From: an uncultured Verrucomicrobia subdivision 3 bacterium
GTDB taxonomy: Bacteria > Verrucomicrobiota > Verrucomicrobiia > Limisphaerales > UBA11358
Direction of reading: 5' to 3'
DNA length: 64,000 nt
Assembly (NCBI GenBank): GCA_903872345.1
Contig: CAIQKM010000033.1
Span: 16,109 to 80,108 of the forward strand
Under the pieces are notes generated by a model. It worked only from the letters and a program-made list of their open reading frames with translations, was not told where the DNA came from and did no database searches. The position numbers and the translations under genes are program-made. This document shows, piece after piece, positions 18,783 to 27,785 of the stretch; the first letter of the stretch is position 1, and every line of letters begins with the position of its first letter.

Positions 18783-21449
18783 ATGGCCCTCGCCGCGTTC
18801 ACTCTCTTCTACAACGGCGTGGAGAAGTCTTTGGCCGATTGGGGCCTGGACGATCTGCAATTCTCGGACAACGATCTTGCGCCTGCCGTGGTGGAATTCA
18901 CCGCTGCCGGCCGGGCCGTGGATGCCGCCGATCTCTTCGCTTACGGTGCCCGCGTGATCATTTACCAGAACCGCGCCAGCGCGGGCACGGCTTGGAGCGG
19001 GGGCACCTGTTGGTTCGATGGCCGCGTGGAACCGTGGGAACGCAGCGGCGCACCGGGCATGGAAGATTGCATTGGCCGGCTGGTCAACGCCTGGTGGTAT
19101 TTCGAGCGCATCCAATACAAGATGCAATTCACGCGCGCCACCAGCGCCAGCACCACGGCCGTGTACACCACCAACCGCGTGGTGCTGGGCGTGGGTTACA
19201 GCGGCGTGGGTTCGGCGTGGACGACGCTGAACACGGGCCAGCAGATCGCGGCGGCCGTCAATTGGGCGATCAGCCAGGGTGCGCCGGTGGCCTTGGGTAA
19301 TGTCGCGCCGTGGGCACCGGTCATCAGCGATTTTCAGAAGTGCATCAAGGTTTCGCAGGTGATCCAGAAGATGTGGCAGATCGAATCTGACTTCATCGTG
19401 GTCTGGGATTATTCCACCGTGGGCACCAATCCCAGCGCGCCGGGCGTGCCCACCATCCACTTCTTAAAAGGCTCGCAAACAAACCTTAACCCGGCCTTAA
19501 GCGCAGGGGTTAAGGCCGGCTTGCTACTCACGCCCCTCACCATCAACCTGGATGCCGGCAACTGGCTGGGCAAGGTAAAGCTCAAGCCGCGCCCGGATTG
19601 GGTTAAGAGTTATGTAGCCATCAATTACGATCAGGTGGCCAGCTTCGGCAGCAATCAATATTTGTCCATCGGTTCGGATCAATACCCCGCCGTGCTGCCG
19701 GCGGATACGGAGAGCAAATTCAACGGCGTGGATCTGTACTACGATCTGGCCGGGGCCAAAGTGGCCGTGCAAAACCAAAGCGGCAATCTCACGACCGCGC
19801 CGTTTGACATCACCAGCCTGGCGCAATGGCAGCAATGGAAAGCGGAACTCACCGCGCCCACGGTGGTGAGCGCCGTCATCCTCACCGCCGGCACCACGCC
19901 GGCCACCACGGCCAATCATCCCGCGCCCGCCCTGGTCACCAAGGAAGTGGACAATACCGGGGCCACCGTGGCCTACAACGCCGCTAATGCCTACGAGCTG
20001 CTGGATGGGGCGTATTGCGATTGGATGGCCGATGCCACGCTCATGCCGGCCAACGGGTATCCGGTGATCACCGCGCAAAAGGTCAAGGCCACCGCGTGGG
20101 TGTATCTCACCTTCAGCAACGGCACCAAAACCTACAAACAGCTTACGCGCGAGTTCACGGCCATCAGCTATAACACCTTCAACGTGGCCACGGTGCTCAA
20201 TGTGGCCACGCAAACGGTCACGTCCTATGCCGAACCGCAGCCGGTGGGGCTGGCGCAGATCATGTACAACGCCTGGCGTTCGCTGGCGGTGGAAGGCAGC
20301 TTTACCACCACGGAAACCGAGCTGGGGGCCAGCGGCATCCAACTCAGCCGGGCGAACTGCCTGAACTTCACCAGCGCGGCCGTGGCGGCCCATGCCGGCG
20401 ATGGCAGCATATTGGATTGGTCCGCCGTCAACGCGCCGATCCGCCGGCTCAGCGGCAGCGCGGTGAAGGGCACCACCACCGTGGAATTTGGCGCGCCGCT
20501 GCATCTCACGGCCAACGCGCTGGTGGATCTCGTGCGCAACAGCCGCGTGCGGGTGACCAGCATTGATCTCAACTATATCTTCGGCGGCCGGCTTGCCAAC
20601 GGCGGGGGCACCGTAAAGCACGCGCGCAAAACCCACGCGCACCATGCCGAACACGGGGCCGATGAACCGCAGGTGCATGTGGTGACCGGCCCGGATGCGT
20701 TAGACTCCACGCGCACCCAGGTAATGACGAGCGACAGCAGCACGGGCATTGTCACCGTTACCCAGCAGCCCACGGCGGGCGGCTCGGCCTACACCAGCGG
20801 CATCGTGGCCCCGGAGTTTTCCGGCGCGGGCGCGCCCGGCGCCGGCACGCTGGCGGCCAGCGCCAGCTATCTCACGGGCAATTATTATTGGGATACGACC
20901 AACTCCGTTTTGTACCGCTGCACGACCAGCGGCAGCAATTCGTCCTCGTTGTGGACGCCGGTGGGCGGCGGGGTCGGTGGCATGGTGCAATATTTTGCCA
21001 TCACCACCTTGTACCTGCTCGATTATGTTACCGCCCTGCCGATCCTCATATCTTTCCCCAGCGGGGTGTTGACCATTACTTTTGGTTCGCCCACGAGCAT
21101 TGCCAAGCCGAACCGAATGCGCCCATCCGTGGCCAGTGAATTGATTGACGGACTAACCATCACGTACAGCAACCACACCGATGAAAACACGCGCACGGCC
21201 AGCGATGGCACGAACACGGAATTTCAGGTGGTTTTTCCCCGGTACACCACCATGCACATTTTGGGTTTCGACAGCTATCTGACCACGCCGCCCACCGGCA
21301 CAGCGGCGCTGACCTTCCTGAATTCCTTGTGCGTGATTAAAGCGATGAAAATGCCCGGTGCCGGCACCGGGCTGGTGGATGCCATACCCAGCGCCATCCT
21401 TTACGAGGAAATCACCACCCGCGTTTGGGCGCGCCGCTACGCGCAATAA
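18783..21449 (+). CDS. large tail/baseplate hub-like protein
   Basis: 888 aa directly after tape measure; beta-rich. Confidence 0.5.
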   Translation: MALAAFTLFYNGVEKSLADWGLDDLQFSDNDLAPAVVEFTAAGRAVDAADLFAYGARVIIYQNRASAGTAWSGGTCWFDGRVEPWERSGAPGMEDCIGRLVNAWWYFERIQYKMQFTRATSASTTAVYTTNRVVLGVGYSGVGSAWTTLNTGQQIAAAVNWAISQGAPVALGNVAPWAPVISDFQKCIKVSQVIQKMWQIESDFIVVWDYSTVGTNPSAPGVPTIHFLKGSQTNLNPALSAGVKAGLLLTPLTINLDAGNWLGKVKLKPRPDWVKSYVAINYDQVASFGSNQYLSIGSDQYPAVLPADTESKFNGVDLYYDLAGAKVAVQNQSGNLTTAPFDITSLAQWQQWKAELTAPTVVSAVILTAGTTPATTANHPAPALVTKEVDNTGATVAYNAANAYELLDGAYCDWMADATLMPANGYPVITAQKVKATAWVYLTFSNGTKTYKQLTREFTAISYNTFNVATVLNVATQTVTSYAEPQPVGLAQIMYNAWRSLAVEGSFTTTETELGASGIQLSRANCLNFTSAAVAAHAGDGSILDWSAVNAPIRRLSGSAVKGTTTVEFGAPLHLTANALVDLVRNSRVRVTSIDLNYIFGGRLANGGGTVKHARKTHAHHAEHGADEPQVHVVTGPDALDSTRTQVMTSDSSTGIVTVTQQPTAGGSAYTSGIVAPEFSGAGAPGAGTLAASASYLTGNYYWDTTNSVLYRCTTSGSNSSSLWTPVGGGVGGMVQYFAITTLYLLDYVTALPILISFPSGVLTITFGSPTSIAKPNRMRPSVASELIDGLTITYSNHTDENTRTASDGTNTEFQVVFPRYTTMHILGFDSYLTTPPTGTAALTFLNSLCVIKAMKMPGAGTGLVDAIPSAILYEEITTRVWARRYAQ

Positions 21450-21451
21450 TT

Positions 21452-22741
21452 ATGGCCATCGGCTTAAAAGTCATGTGCTCCATCCAGAGCGGCAATGTTG
21501 GCGGCGGCTTGCGCGAATCGCCGGTAAAAGCCCTCAACGGAAATCAGCTTCGGCCCGTACTGCTCACGCGCATGGGGTATGCTTGCAAGGGGGTGAATGG
21601 AATTGCGGGCTACTATTCGGGGATGTATGACAACCAGGCGGTTTTGGTGGCTCCCGGCGTTTATGCCCCCTGGCCCTACGCAAAAAACGCCGTCGATGAT
21701 ATGAACCGGCAGTGGACGCTTTACTCCGGGTTGGTCATCAATTATTCGAATTCGCTGCCCGGAGCTTCCCCCGACAGTTTTACCTATACTTCATCGCTGG
21801 CGGGAACTGCCCCGCAGACGAGCTATGTGCAAACCAATCCGTCCCTTTCGGCCTCGGATCATGATTGGGGCAAATCCCCGTCCAACGGTAATTATCAATG
21901 CCAAATCACCTCGGACACCTCATGGGCGCAGCAACAATACGATCCCGTTATCCCGCCCCATGCGATCTTTGCCACCTGGAGTCTTTCGCTCAGCGGCGGG
22001 ATTGACGTGGCCGGCATTTATTCTGCCGTGCATGGCGACTTCTTTGGTGCCAGCTTTCCGAGTTTGTTTACGAGCGGTTTTCAGAACATTTATTACAAGG
22101 ATTTTCCCGCCACCATCAGCGGTGCGCAACTGGCGCCCTCGCTTATCAATCCGGCGGAGTGGGATGGCTCCATCACGCTGGGCAGTCCTTATACCGGCGG
22201 TCCTTATTACACCGGGGGATCGACCTACACCGCCTTTGCCGGCGCGGGCACCCTGCTTTCCGGCATCGCGGCCGCCAACGGTTGGCGGATCTCCGGTTCG
22301 GCCATCGGCGGCGGCGGCAACATTACCATTTTTCGGGGCCAGGCCACTTTGGACACCACCGTGGTACAGCCGGCCGTGCCCTTTTGGATCGGCCTTTACA
22401 CCGAGGCCACCTGGTCCCCGGTGAGCTTTTACGATGGCACCAAAAGCAGTCCGCAGCCGAAGGCAGCCCCGATAAAATCCATCAAACTATTTCGCATCGG
22501 CAAGCTGCCCACGGATGGCACCATCATTGCCTACGAATCATCGGGAATTTTCCAGCTTCCTTTTCCCGCGCAAACGCCCTTTCCCATTCAGGATTTTGCC
22601 GGTTTGGGCGTCGTGGCGCGCTATTATTTTGTCGTGGTGGGTCAAGATCCGGAAAGCTGGGCGAGCCAATATGGCTACGTCTTTGATTTGACCGCCGACA
22701 ACGCCAATGTCACCGCCGATAATACCACCGTAACCCTATGA
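21452..22741 (+). CDS. tail fibre/receptor-binding-region protein
   Basis: beta-rich Gly/Ser/Thr protein at distal end of tail module; ATG 21452 within ORF 21425..22741. Confidence 0.45.
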   Translation: MAIGLKVMCSIQSGNVGGGLRESPVKALNGNQLRPVLLTRMGYACKGVNGIAGYYSGMYDNQAVLVAPGVYAPWPYAKNAVDDMNRQWTLYSGLVINYSNSLPGASPDSFTYTSSLAGTAPQTSYVQTNPSLSASDHDWGKSPSNGNYQCQITSDTSWAQQQYDPVIPPHAIFATWSLSLSGGIDVAGIYSAVHGDFFGASFPSLFTSGFQNIYYKDFPATISGAQLAPSLINPAEWDGSITLGSPYTGGPYYTGGSTYTAFAGAGTLLSGIAAANGWRISGSAIGGGGNITIFRGQATLDTTVVQPAVPFWIGLYTEATWSPVSFYDGTKSSPQPKAAPIKSIKLFRIGKLPTDGTIIAYESSGIFQLPFPAQTPFPIQDFAGLGVVARYYFVVVGQDPESWASQYGYVFDLTADNANVTADNTTVTL

Positions 22742-23919
22742 AAAAACTCCTTGCTTCCAGCCTCCTATTTTTGGCCTTGCTTGCGCCCGTTTCCGCGCCT
22801 GCGCAAATCACCAATGTCTTCATCGGCACCACCCCGAATGACGGCACCGGCGATACCCTCCCGGTGGCCTTCACCAAGCTCAACTACAACAATGCCTACT
22901 TCGCCGCCGCCCTTGCTTCCAACACGGCCGCCATCGTGAATTTGGCCTCCGTAACCAACTTGGTTTATCAATCGCATTTGTACCCGCTGTTGGCGCCGAA
23001 TCCCTTCACTTTTACCGGTTCAAATTACATCGGCCAATTCACCAACGTCATCATCTTCAATTCCGGGGGCATCGTCAGCGGGAGTGGCGGCGGATTATCG
23101 CCTGGCACCACGCTGATCACCACCAATGTCATGAGCACCAACGGGGGCACCACTTGGCAGCTCTGGCAGCCCACCGCAGGCGCGGTGCAGCTTGCCGTTT
23201 TGACCGTGGCCGGGGTGGGAGCCGTAAACGTCAACGGAACCGACCATCCCGAATTGATCGGCCGCACCAATTCCTTCTTCGGCCAGACGTGGCAATTTGC
23301 CAACCCAATCAACCCCACTGACGGGGCCAACAAAGCTTACGTGGACGCCCGCACCGGCTACCTGCCGGGCACCGTGATCCAGCTCGCGCCGGAATGGAAC
23401 ATGCAAGGTCAATTTACGACGACGAATTCCAGCCTGAATTTCTTTTTGAATCAGGCCGCTAGCAACGTGCTTTCCATGTCATTTGCCTACCAATCGGCCC
23501 CCATCGCATCCATTGCCTTGGATAGCACTGGCACCAATGTGATATTGGGTGTCACCAACAGCACTCCGGCCGGCTGGCAAATCTATGTGACCACCAACCT
23601 CCTTGGCCCCGTCTGGCTACCCTTGGCCACCAACGGCCTCACCTGGTCAACCAACAGCGGGATCATCAGTGAAACCTTCCCCATGCCTAACCAGAGCCAA
23701 GCGTTCTTCAAGGTGGCCATCCCCGGAGCGGCCAGCATCATCGCCAGCGTGCCCGTGGCAATGCCGTTCCTTAGCCTGGCTCCCTTTACCGTCACCCATT
23801 CCACCAACAGCACCATGGGCTACGGCGCGGGCCTAGTGGCCTGCGACCAGACCAATATCTACATCAGCATTGGCACCAACGCCTGGCGGCGCTTGGCCCT
23901 GGCCACAAACAGTTGGTAA
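22738..23919 (+). CDS. tail-fibre-like protein with N-terminal signal peptide
   Basis: MKKLLASSLLFLALLAPVSAPAQ|ITNVFIGTTPNDGTGDTLPVAFTKLNYN: signal peptide followed by a phage-fibre GT..NDGTGD..AFTK.N motif. Confidence 0.7.
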   Translation: MKKLLASSLLFLALLAPVSAPAQITNVFIGTTPNDGTGDTLPVAFTKLNYNNAYFAAALASNTAAIVNLASVTNLVYQSHLYPLLAPNPFTFTGSNYIGQFTNVIIFNSGGIVSGSGGGLSPGTTLITTNVMSTNGGTTWQLWQPTAGAVQLAVLTVAGVGAVNVNGTDHPELIGRTNSFFGQTWQFANPINPTDGANKAYVDARTGYLPGTVIQLAPEWNMQGQFTTTNSSLNFFLNQAASNVLSMSFAYQSAPIASIALDSTGTNVILGVTNSTPAGWQIYVTTNLLGPVWLPLATNGLTWSTNSGIISETFPMPNQSQAFFKVAIPGAASIIASVPVAMPFLSLAPFTVTHSTNSTMGYGAGLVACDQTNIYISIGTNAWRRLALATNSW

Positions 23920-24044
23920 AGACCCTTTAAACGGACATTAAAGCCCTCGTGAAGACCGCCGCAGACTCCCGACTTCTCAAACCTTTTCAAAATCTTCTCA
24001 AACCGGGCGCGTTTTTACATTGCCATACGAGCAAACGGGAAAGT

Positions 24045-24225
24045 TAGAGCGTATTAAAAAATATTGCAGCCATTCGGTTGGAGCGAGCCGGGCAGCGGCC
24101 TTTTTGGGTTTGGGCTTCGTTTCGGCTCAGTTACAGGGTTCTTTAAACCTGCGCCTTCGCCGAAGCCTCGCCCAAACCCAAAAATCCTCGCTCCGAACGG
24201 CTACACTATTTTTTTAAACGCTCTG
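24045..24225. repeat. long imperfect hairpin element, copy 1
   Basis: terminal AGAGCG/CGCTCT and perfect internal 15-bp stem TTTTTGGGTTTGGGC (24101-24115)/GCCCAAACCCAAAAA (24170-24184). Confidence 0.9.
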
Positions 24226-24377
24226 GCCCCCACCTTTGTCCTCCCCCCAGGAGAGGATTTCACCTTGGCGCATTTTCTGAACATTTGTCCACCAGCCTGA
24301 CCAATCCAGCGGCTTGATTCGCGAAATAGGCGGCAACCGTGAAAAGCCCTCTCCTTGGGAAGAGGGTTGGGTGAGGG
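24226..24377. repeat. 150-bp repeat family, copy 1
   Basis: shares GACCAATCCAGCGGCTTGrTTCGCGAAA core and CTCCCCCAGGAGAGG/GGGTGAGGG-type ends with 30131-30280. Confidence 0.8.
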
Positions 24378-24487
24378 AGAGCTTTAAACATACTTTTCCC
24401 TGTCCGTCGATGCATTGGGCAAAAAGATGCAGTTAATGACAAGGACTTGTGGCGGCTCCAAATAAATAAACGTTTCCAAAAATATTT

Positions 24488-24512
24488 GAGCCTTCTTACG
24501 TCGGCTGCTACC
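24488..24512 (+). repeat. GAGCCTCCTnACGTCGGCTGCTACC palindromic repeat arm (degenerate copy)
   Basis: GAGCCTTCTTACGTCGGCTGCTACC. Confidence 0.85.
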
Positions 24513-24551
24513 CCTGAATAGACTCGATTCGCTGAACCAGCGTCACCGCGC

Positions 24552-25010
24552 TCACCACAGAAACGATTTCTGCTCGCCGATTTGCTCGGTGCCGGACCAG
24601 AGGGTCACGCGCCAGGCGACGAGGGAGCCGAAATTCTTGTAGTCATCGCCGGCGAGCGGGAGCGACGTCCAGGTGTGGAAGAAGCCGGGGGTGACGTTGG
24701 TTTCCAGCGTTTGCAGGTGCGGCGCGCCATTGGGGAGAACGCCCCGGAGTTCGGCGCGCAGGGTGAATTGGGTGCCCGCCGATTTCTTGGCGGTCCAGAG
24801 GACGTCAAAGCGGATGGCGGAAACGAGATTGGTTTGGGCGCGTAGGCGGGCCTGATAGGCATCGCGATCAAACAGACTGGGCGAGACGGCGTCGTGGCCC
24901 TTCAAGTCCAGGAGCAGCGGCAGGACCTTGATGACGCGGCCGGGGGCGTCCGCAGCGGAACCCACGGCGAGCGAGGCGAACAATACAATGGCAACAAGCA
25001 ACTGGCGCAT
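24552..25010 (-). CDS. secreted hypothetical protein
   Basis: MRQLLVAIVLFASLAVGSAADA signal peptide. Confidence 0.6.
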   Translation of the reverse strand: MRQLLVAIVLFASLAVGSAADAPGRVIKVLPLLLDLKGHDAVSPSLFDRDAYQARLRAQTNLVSAIRFDVLWTAKKSAGTQFTLRAELRGVLPNGAPHLQTLETNVTPGFFHTWTSLPLAGDDYKNFGSLVAWRVTLWSGTEQIGEQKSFLW

Positions 25011-25099
25011 GGGGCAACGATACCGGGAGCAGGGACAAATTCAACTGGAAACGGAGGGGGAAAACATCCCTGGGCGCAGCTTGACACCGCCCCGACGGC

Positions 25100-25279
25100 T
25101 AGAGCATATCAAGAAATACTGTAGCCGTTCGGTCAGGTGGAAATGGCAGCGGTCTTTTTGCTGGCTGGCTTCGTTTCGGCTCAGTCACAGGTCCAAGTGG
25201 ACATGCTCCTTCGCCAAAGCCTTGCCAGCCAGCAAAAATCCTCGCTCCGAACGGCTACACTATTTCTTGAAATGCTCTA
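25100..25279. repeat. long imperfect hairpin element, copy 2
   Basis: terminal TAGAGCAT/ATGCTCTA and 15-bp stem TTTTTGCTGGCTGGC (25155-25169)/GCCAGCCAGCAAAAA (25224-25238). Confidence 0.9.
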
Positions 25280-25557
25280 AATAGCTCGGCACCACCTCAC
25301 CCCGGCCATCTCTCCCCCATTTATCAATGGCGGAGAGGGTGATAGGCCGTCGTGCGAACGGTTTGCGGCATGAACTCACGGCTTATGATTTGGGGCAGTG
25401 TCGGGATGCACCCAATATCCCACAACCAACCTCGAACGCCGAACATCCGGGTACGCCCTTTAGCCGGCACGATGGGGTTCAACCACGAATGAACAAGCCG
25501 TGGCCGCCGCGCTCGGGGGCGGGGGCGGCTTCACCGGTCGCTCGCATCCGTCGCCGC

Positions 25558-26112
25558 CTACTTCTTCAATCCGCGCTGCCAGAGTTCGAAATGGTACAGG
25601 GCGGCGACCACGAGCGGGTGCTTGATCTTTTCCGCCGCCACCAGCCGGGGAATGTCCGCCACGGGCACGAGCCGGGTGATGAGGTCTTCGCCCTGGTCGA
25701 ATTCCACGCCGTGCTGGAGCCGGCAGTTTTCCACGATCACGCTGTAGCAGTTGTTGCTAAAGATCGCAGGGTTGGCATGGACGGTCGCCAGCAGGCGCGC
25801 GCCCGCGCCGGCGTAGCCCGTTTCTTCGCGCAGTTCCCGCACGCCGCAGACCACCGGATCCGTTTCCTCCGGGTCCATCATGCCGCCGGGAATCTCCAGC
25901 TCCACCGTTTGGGAGCCGTGACGGAATTGCTCCACCATCACGAGTTGGTGCTCCGGCGTGAGGGCCAGCACATTCACCCAATGGACGCTGTCGGCGATGT
26001 AAAAGTCGTGTTCCTGACCGGTGCGGGGGTTGATGCTGGTGTCCTGCCGCAGTTTGAAAATGCGAAAGTCTCCGATGGGGGTGGAGCGAATTTTGACCCA
26101 GGGTTTGACCAT
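25558..26112 (-). CDS. NUDIX hydrolase (ADP-ribose pyrophosphatase-like)
   Basis: Nudix box GGMMDPEETDPVVCGVRELREETGY. Confidence 0.88.
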   Translation of the reverse strand: MVKPWVKIRSTPIGDFRIFKLRQDTSINPRTGQEHDFYIADSVHWVNVLALTPEHQLVMVEQFRHGSQTVELEIPGGMMDPEETDPVVCGVRELREETGYAGAGARLLATVHANPAIFSNNCYSVIVENCRLQHGVEFDQGEDLITRLVPVADIPRLVAAEKIKHPLVVAALYHFELWQRGLKK

Positions 26113-26116
26113 AAAA

Positions 26117-26320
26117 TTAAAAGCCCCGCTGCTTGGCGGCCCAGCCCTGTTTCATGAGGGTGAGCAGGTGGTGGAGCGCCTCGTCGTAGGGCTGATTGCG
26201 CTCGGCGGACAGTTGATGCGCGCGTTTGTCGAGTTGCGCGGCCATTTCCGGGGACTTCTCCGCCGGACAGCCGAGGGCGACCAGAATTTGTGTCAGTTGG
26301 GCGATTTCCACGCCCGTCAT
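26117..26320 (-). CDS. small hypothetical protein
   Basis: 67 aa, just upstream of the NUDIX gene, co-oriented. Confidence 0.5.
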   Translation of the reverse strand: MTGVEIAQLTQILVALGCPAEKSPEMAAQLDKRAHQLSAERNQPYDEALHHLLTLMKQGWAAKQRGF

Positions 26321-26367
26321 TTAACCAAAACCCCGGCGGATGACACGGATAAAAAAATTACTGATTT

Positions 26368-26447
26368 GGTAGCAGCCGACGTGAGGAGGCTCAAATACAT
26401 TTGAGAACGCTCTTTTATTTATGAGCCTCCTAACGTCGGCTGCTACC
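26368..26447. repeat. complete ~80-bp palindromic repeat (25-bp arms)
   Basis: GGTAGCAGCCGACGTGAGGAGGCTC (26368-26392) / GAGCCTCCTAACGTCGGCTGCTACC (26423-26447), one mismatch. Confidence 0.95.
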
Positions 26448-26470
26448 GGTCTGACAATTGCGCCCGCCGT

Positions 26471-26974
26471 TCAGCCTTCCACAATGGTCACGCTGACCAC
26501 GCCGATGCGCTTGTGCGGCTTGCTGGCTTCGCCGGAACCGCTCGAACCGACCGGGGTGCCGGAGATTTTCGCGAGCACGTCCTCACCTTTCGTGAGCTTG
26601 CCGAATGCCGTGTACTGGCGGTCCAGGAACGAGGCATTGCCGTCGCAAATGAAGAACTGCGAACCGGCGGAGTCGGGGTTCGAGCTGCGGGCCATGGAGA
26701 TCACGCCGCGCTGGTGCGAGCGGTCGTTGAACTCGGCCTTGATCTGGTAGCCGGGCCCGCCCGTGCCCCAGGCGCGTTCCTTGGAGGCATCCTTGGTCAG
26801 CGGATCGCCGCCCTGGACCATGAAGCCCTTGATGATGCGGTGGAAACAGGTGCCGTCGTAAAAGCCCTTTTTCGCGAGGGTTTTGAAGTTTTCGACCGTC
26901 TTGGGGGCGACGTCGGACCAGAATTCGAGGGTGAGGTCACCCTCGGTGGTTTTGATGATGGCTACTTCGCTCAT
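26471..26974 (-). CDS. peptidyl-prolyl cis-trans isomerase, cyclophilin type (cytoplasmic)
   Basis: FHRIIKGFMVQGGDP...GSQFFICDG. Confidence 0.9.
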   Translation of the reverse strand: MSEVAIIKTTEGDLTLEFWSDVAPKTVENFKTLAKKGFYDGTCFHRIIKGFMVQGGDPLTKDASKERAWGTGGPGYQIKAEFNDRSHQRGVISMARSSNPDSAGSQFFICDGNASFLDRQYTAFGKLTKGEDVLAKISGTPVGSSGSGEASKPHKRIGVVSVTIVEG

Positions 26975-27011
26975 AAAATGTTGGTTAATGATGGAGGGAA
27001 AGGATTGCGGA

Positions 27012-27668
27012 TTACTTCAAATTCACGCTGTCGGCGGGAACAATGTGGATGCTCTCGATGTTCACGCGCGTGACCGGGCGGTCGGGGCCTTCGGTCGGGG
27101 TGGTGGCGATTTTGTCGAGCACGTCAAAGCCCTTGAGCAGATTGCCAAAGACGGTGTACTGGCCGTCCAGGCTGCCGGCATCGGCGTGGCAGATGAAGAA
27201 CTGGCTGCCGGCGGAGTCCGGGTCCGGCGTGCGGGCCATGGAGAGGATGCCGCGGGCGTGATGGCGGGAATTGAATTCGGCCTTGATGGTGTAGCCCGGA
27301 CCGCCCTGGCCCCAGCTATCCTTCTTGGTGTCATCCTTGGTGTTCGGATCGCCGCCCTGGATCATGAAACCGGGGATCACGCGGTGGAAGGCCTGGCCGT
27401 CATAGAACCCGCTCTTGGCGAGCTTCTTGAAGTTGGCCACGTGGTTGGGCGCGAGGTCGGGATAGAATTCCACGATCATGGTGCCGAGACTGGTCTTGAT
27501 TACACCAACTTCCTTCACCTCCGCCGCCGGGGCATTGGTGCCGGCGGTGGCCGTGACGGCGGCGGGCGCATTGGTGGCGGCCGCCGGGGTGTTGGTTTTG
27601 GAATCATCGGCCTGGCAACCGGCCACCAGGGCGAACAAACTGAGACAGATAAATTGAATTGCTTTCAT
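27012..27668 (-). CDS. peptidyl-prolyl cis-trans isomerase, cyclophilin type, lipoprotein
   Basis: lipobox LVAGC; FHRVIPGFMIQGGDP...GSQFFICHAD. Confidence 0.9.
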   Translation of the reverse strand: MKAIQFICLSLFALVAGCQADDSKTNTPAAATNAPAAVTATAGTNAPAAEVKEVGVIKTSLGTMIVEFYPDLAPNHVANFKKLAKSGFYDGQAFHRVIPGFMIQGGDPNTKDDTKKDSWGQGGPGYTIKAEFNSRHHARGILSMARTPDPDSAGSQFFICHADAGSLDGQYTVFGNLLKGFDVLDKIATTPTEGPDRPVTRVNIESIHIVPADSVNLK

Positions 27669-27707
27669 GGTCGCAACATTTTCCATACGGAAAGGCAAAA
27701 GCCAAGG

Positions 27708-27785
27708 CTAAATGCTGAAGCTTTCCGGGTTGCGATTGACGGCCAGCAACCGGAGGATGGTTTTCTCGAAGTCGCCTAGCGGCAT
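27708..27785 (-). pseudogene. truncated N-terminus resembling AbiEii-type nucleotidyltransferase toxin
   Basis: MPLGDFEKTILRLLAVNRNPESFSI*; start overlaps the end of the upstream small gene. Confidence 0.4.

Noticed and set aside
1-23919. Contractile-tail or extracellular contractile injection system
   Set aside because: No sheath, baseplate wedge or AAA+ ATPase signatures seen; portal, terminase and capsid genes fit a packaging phage with a non-contractile-like tail
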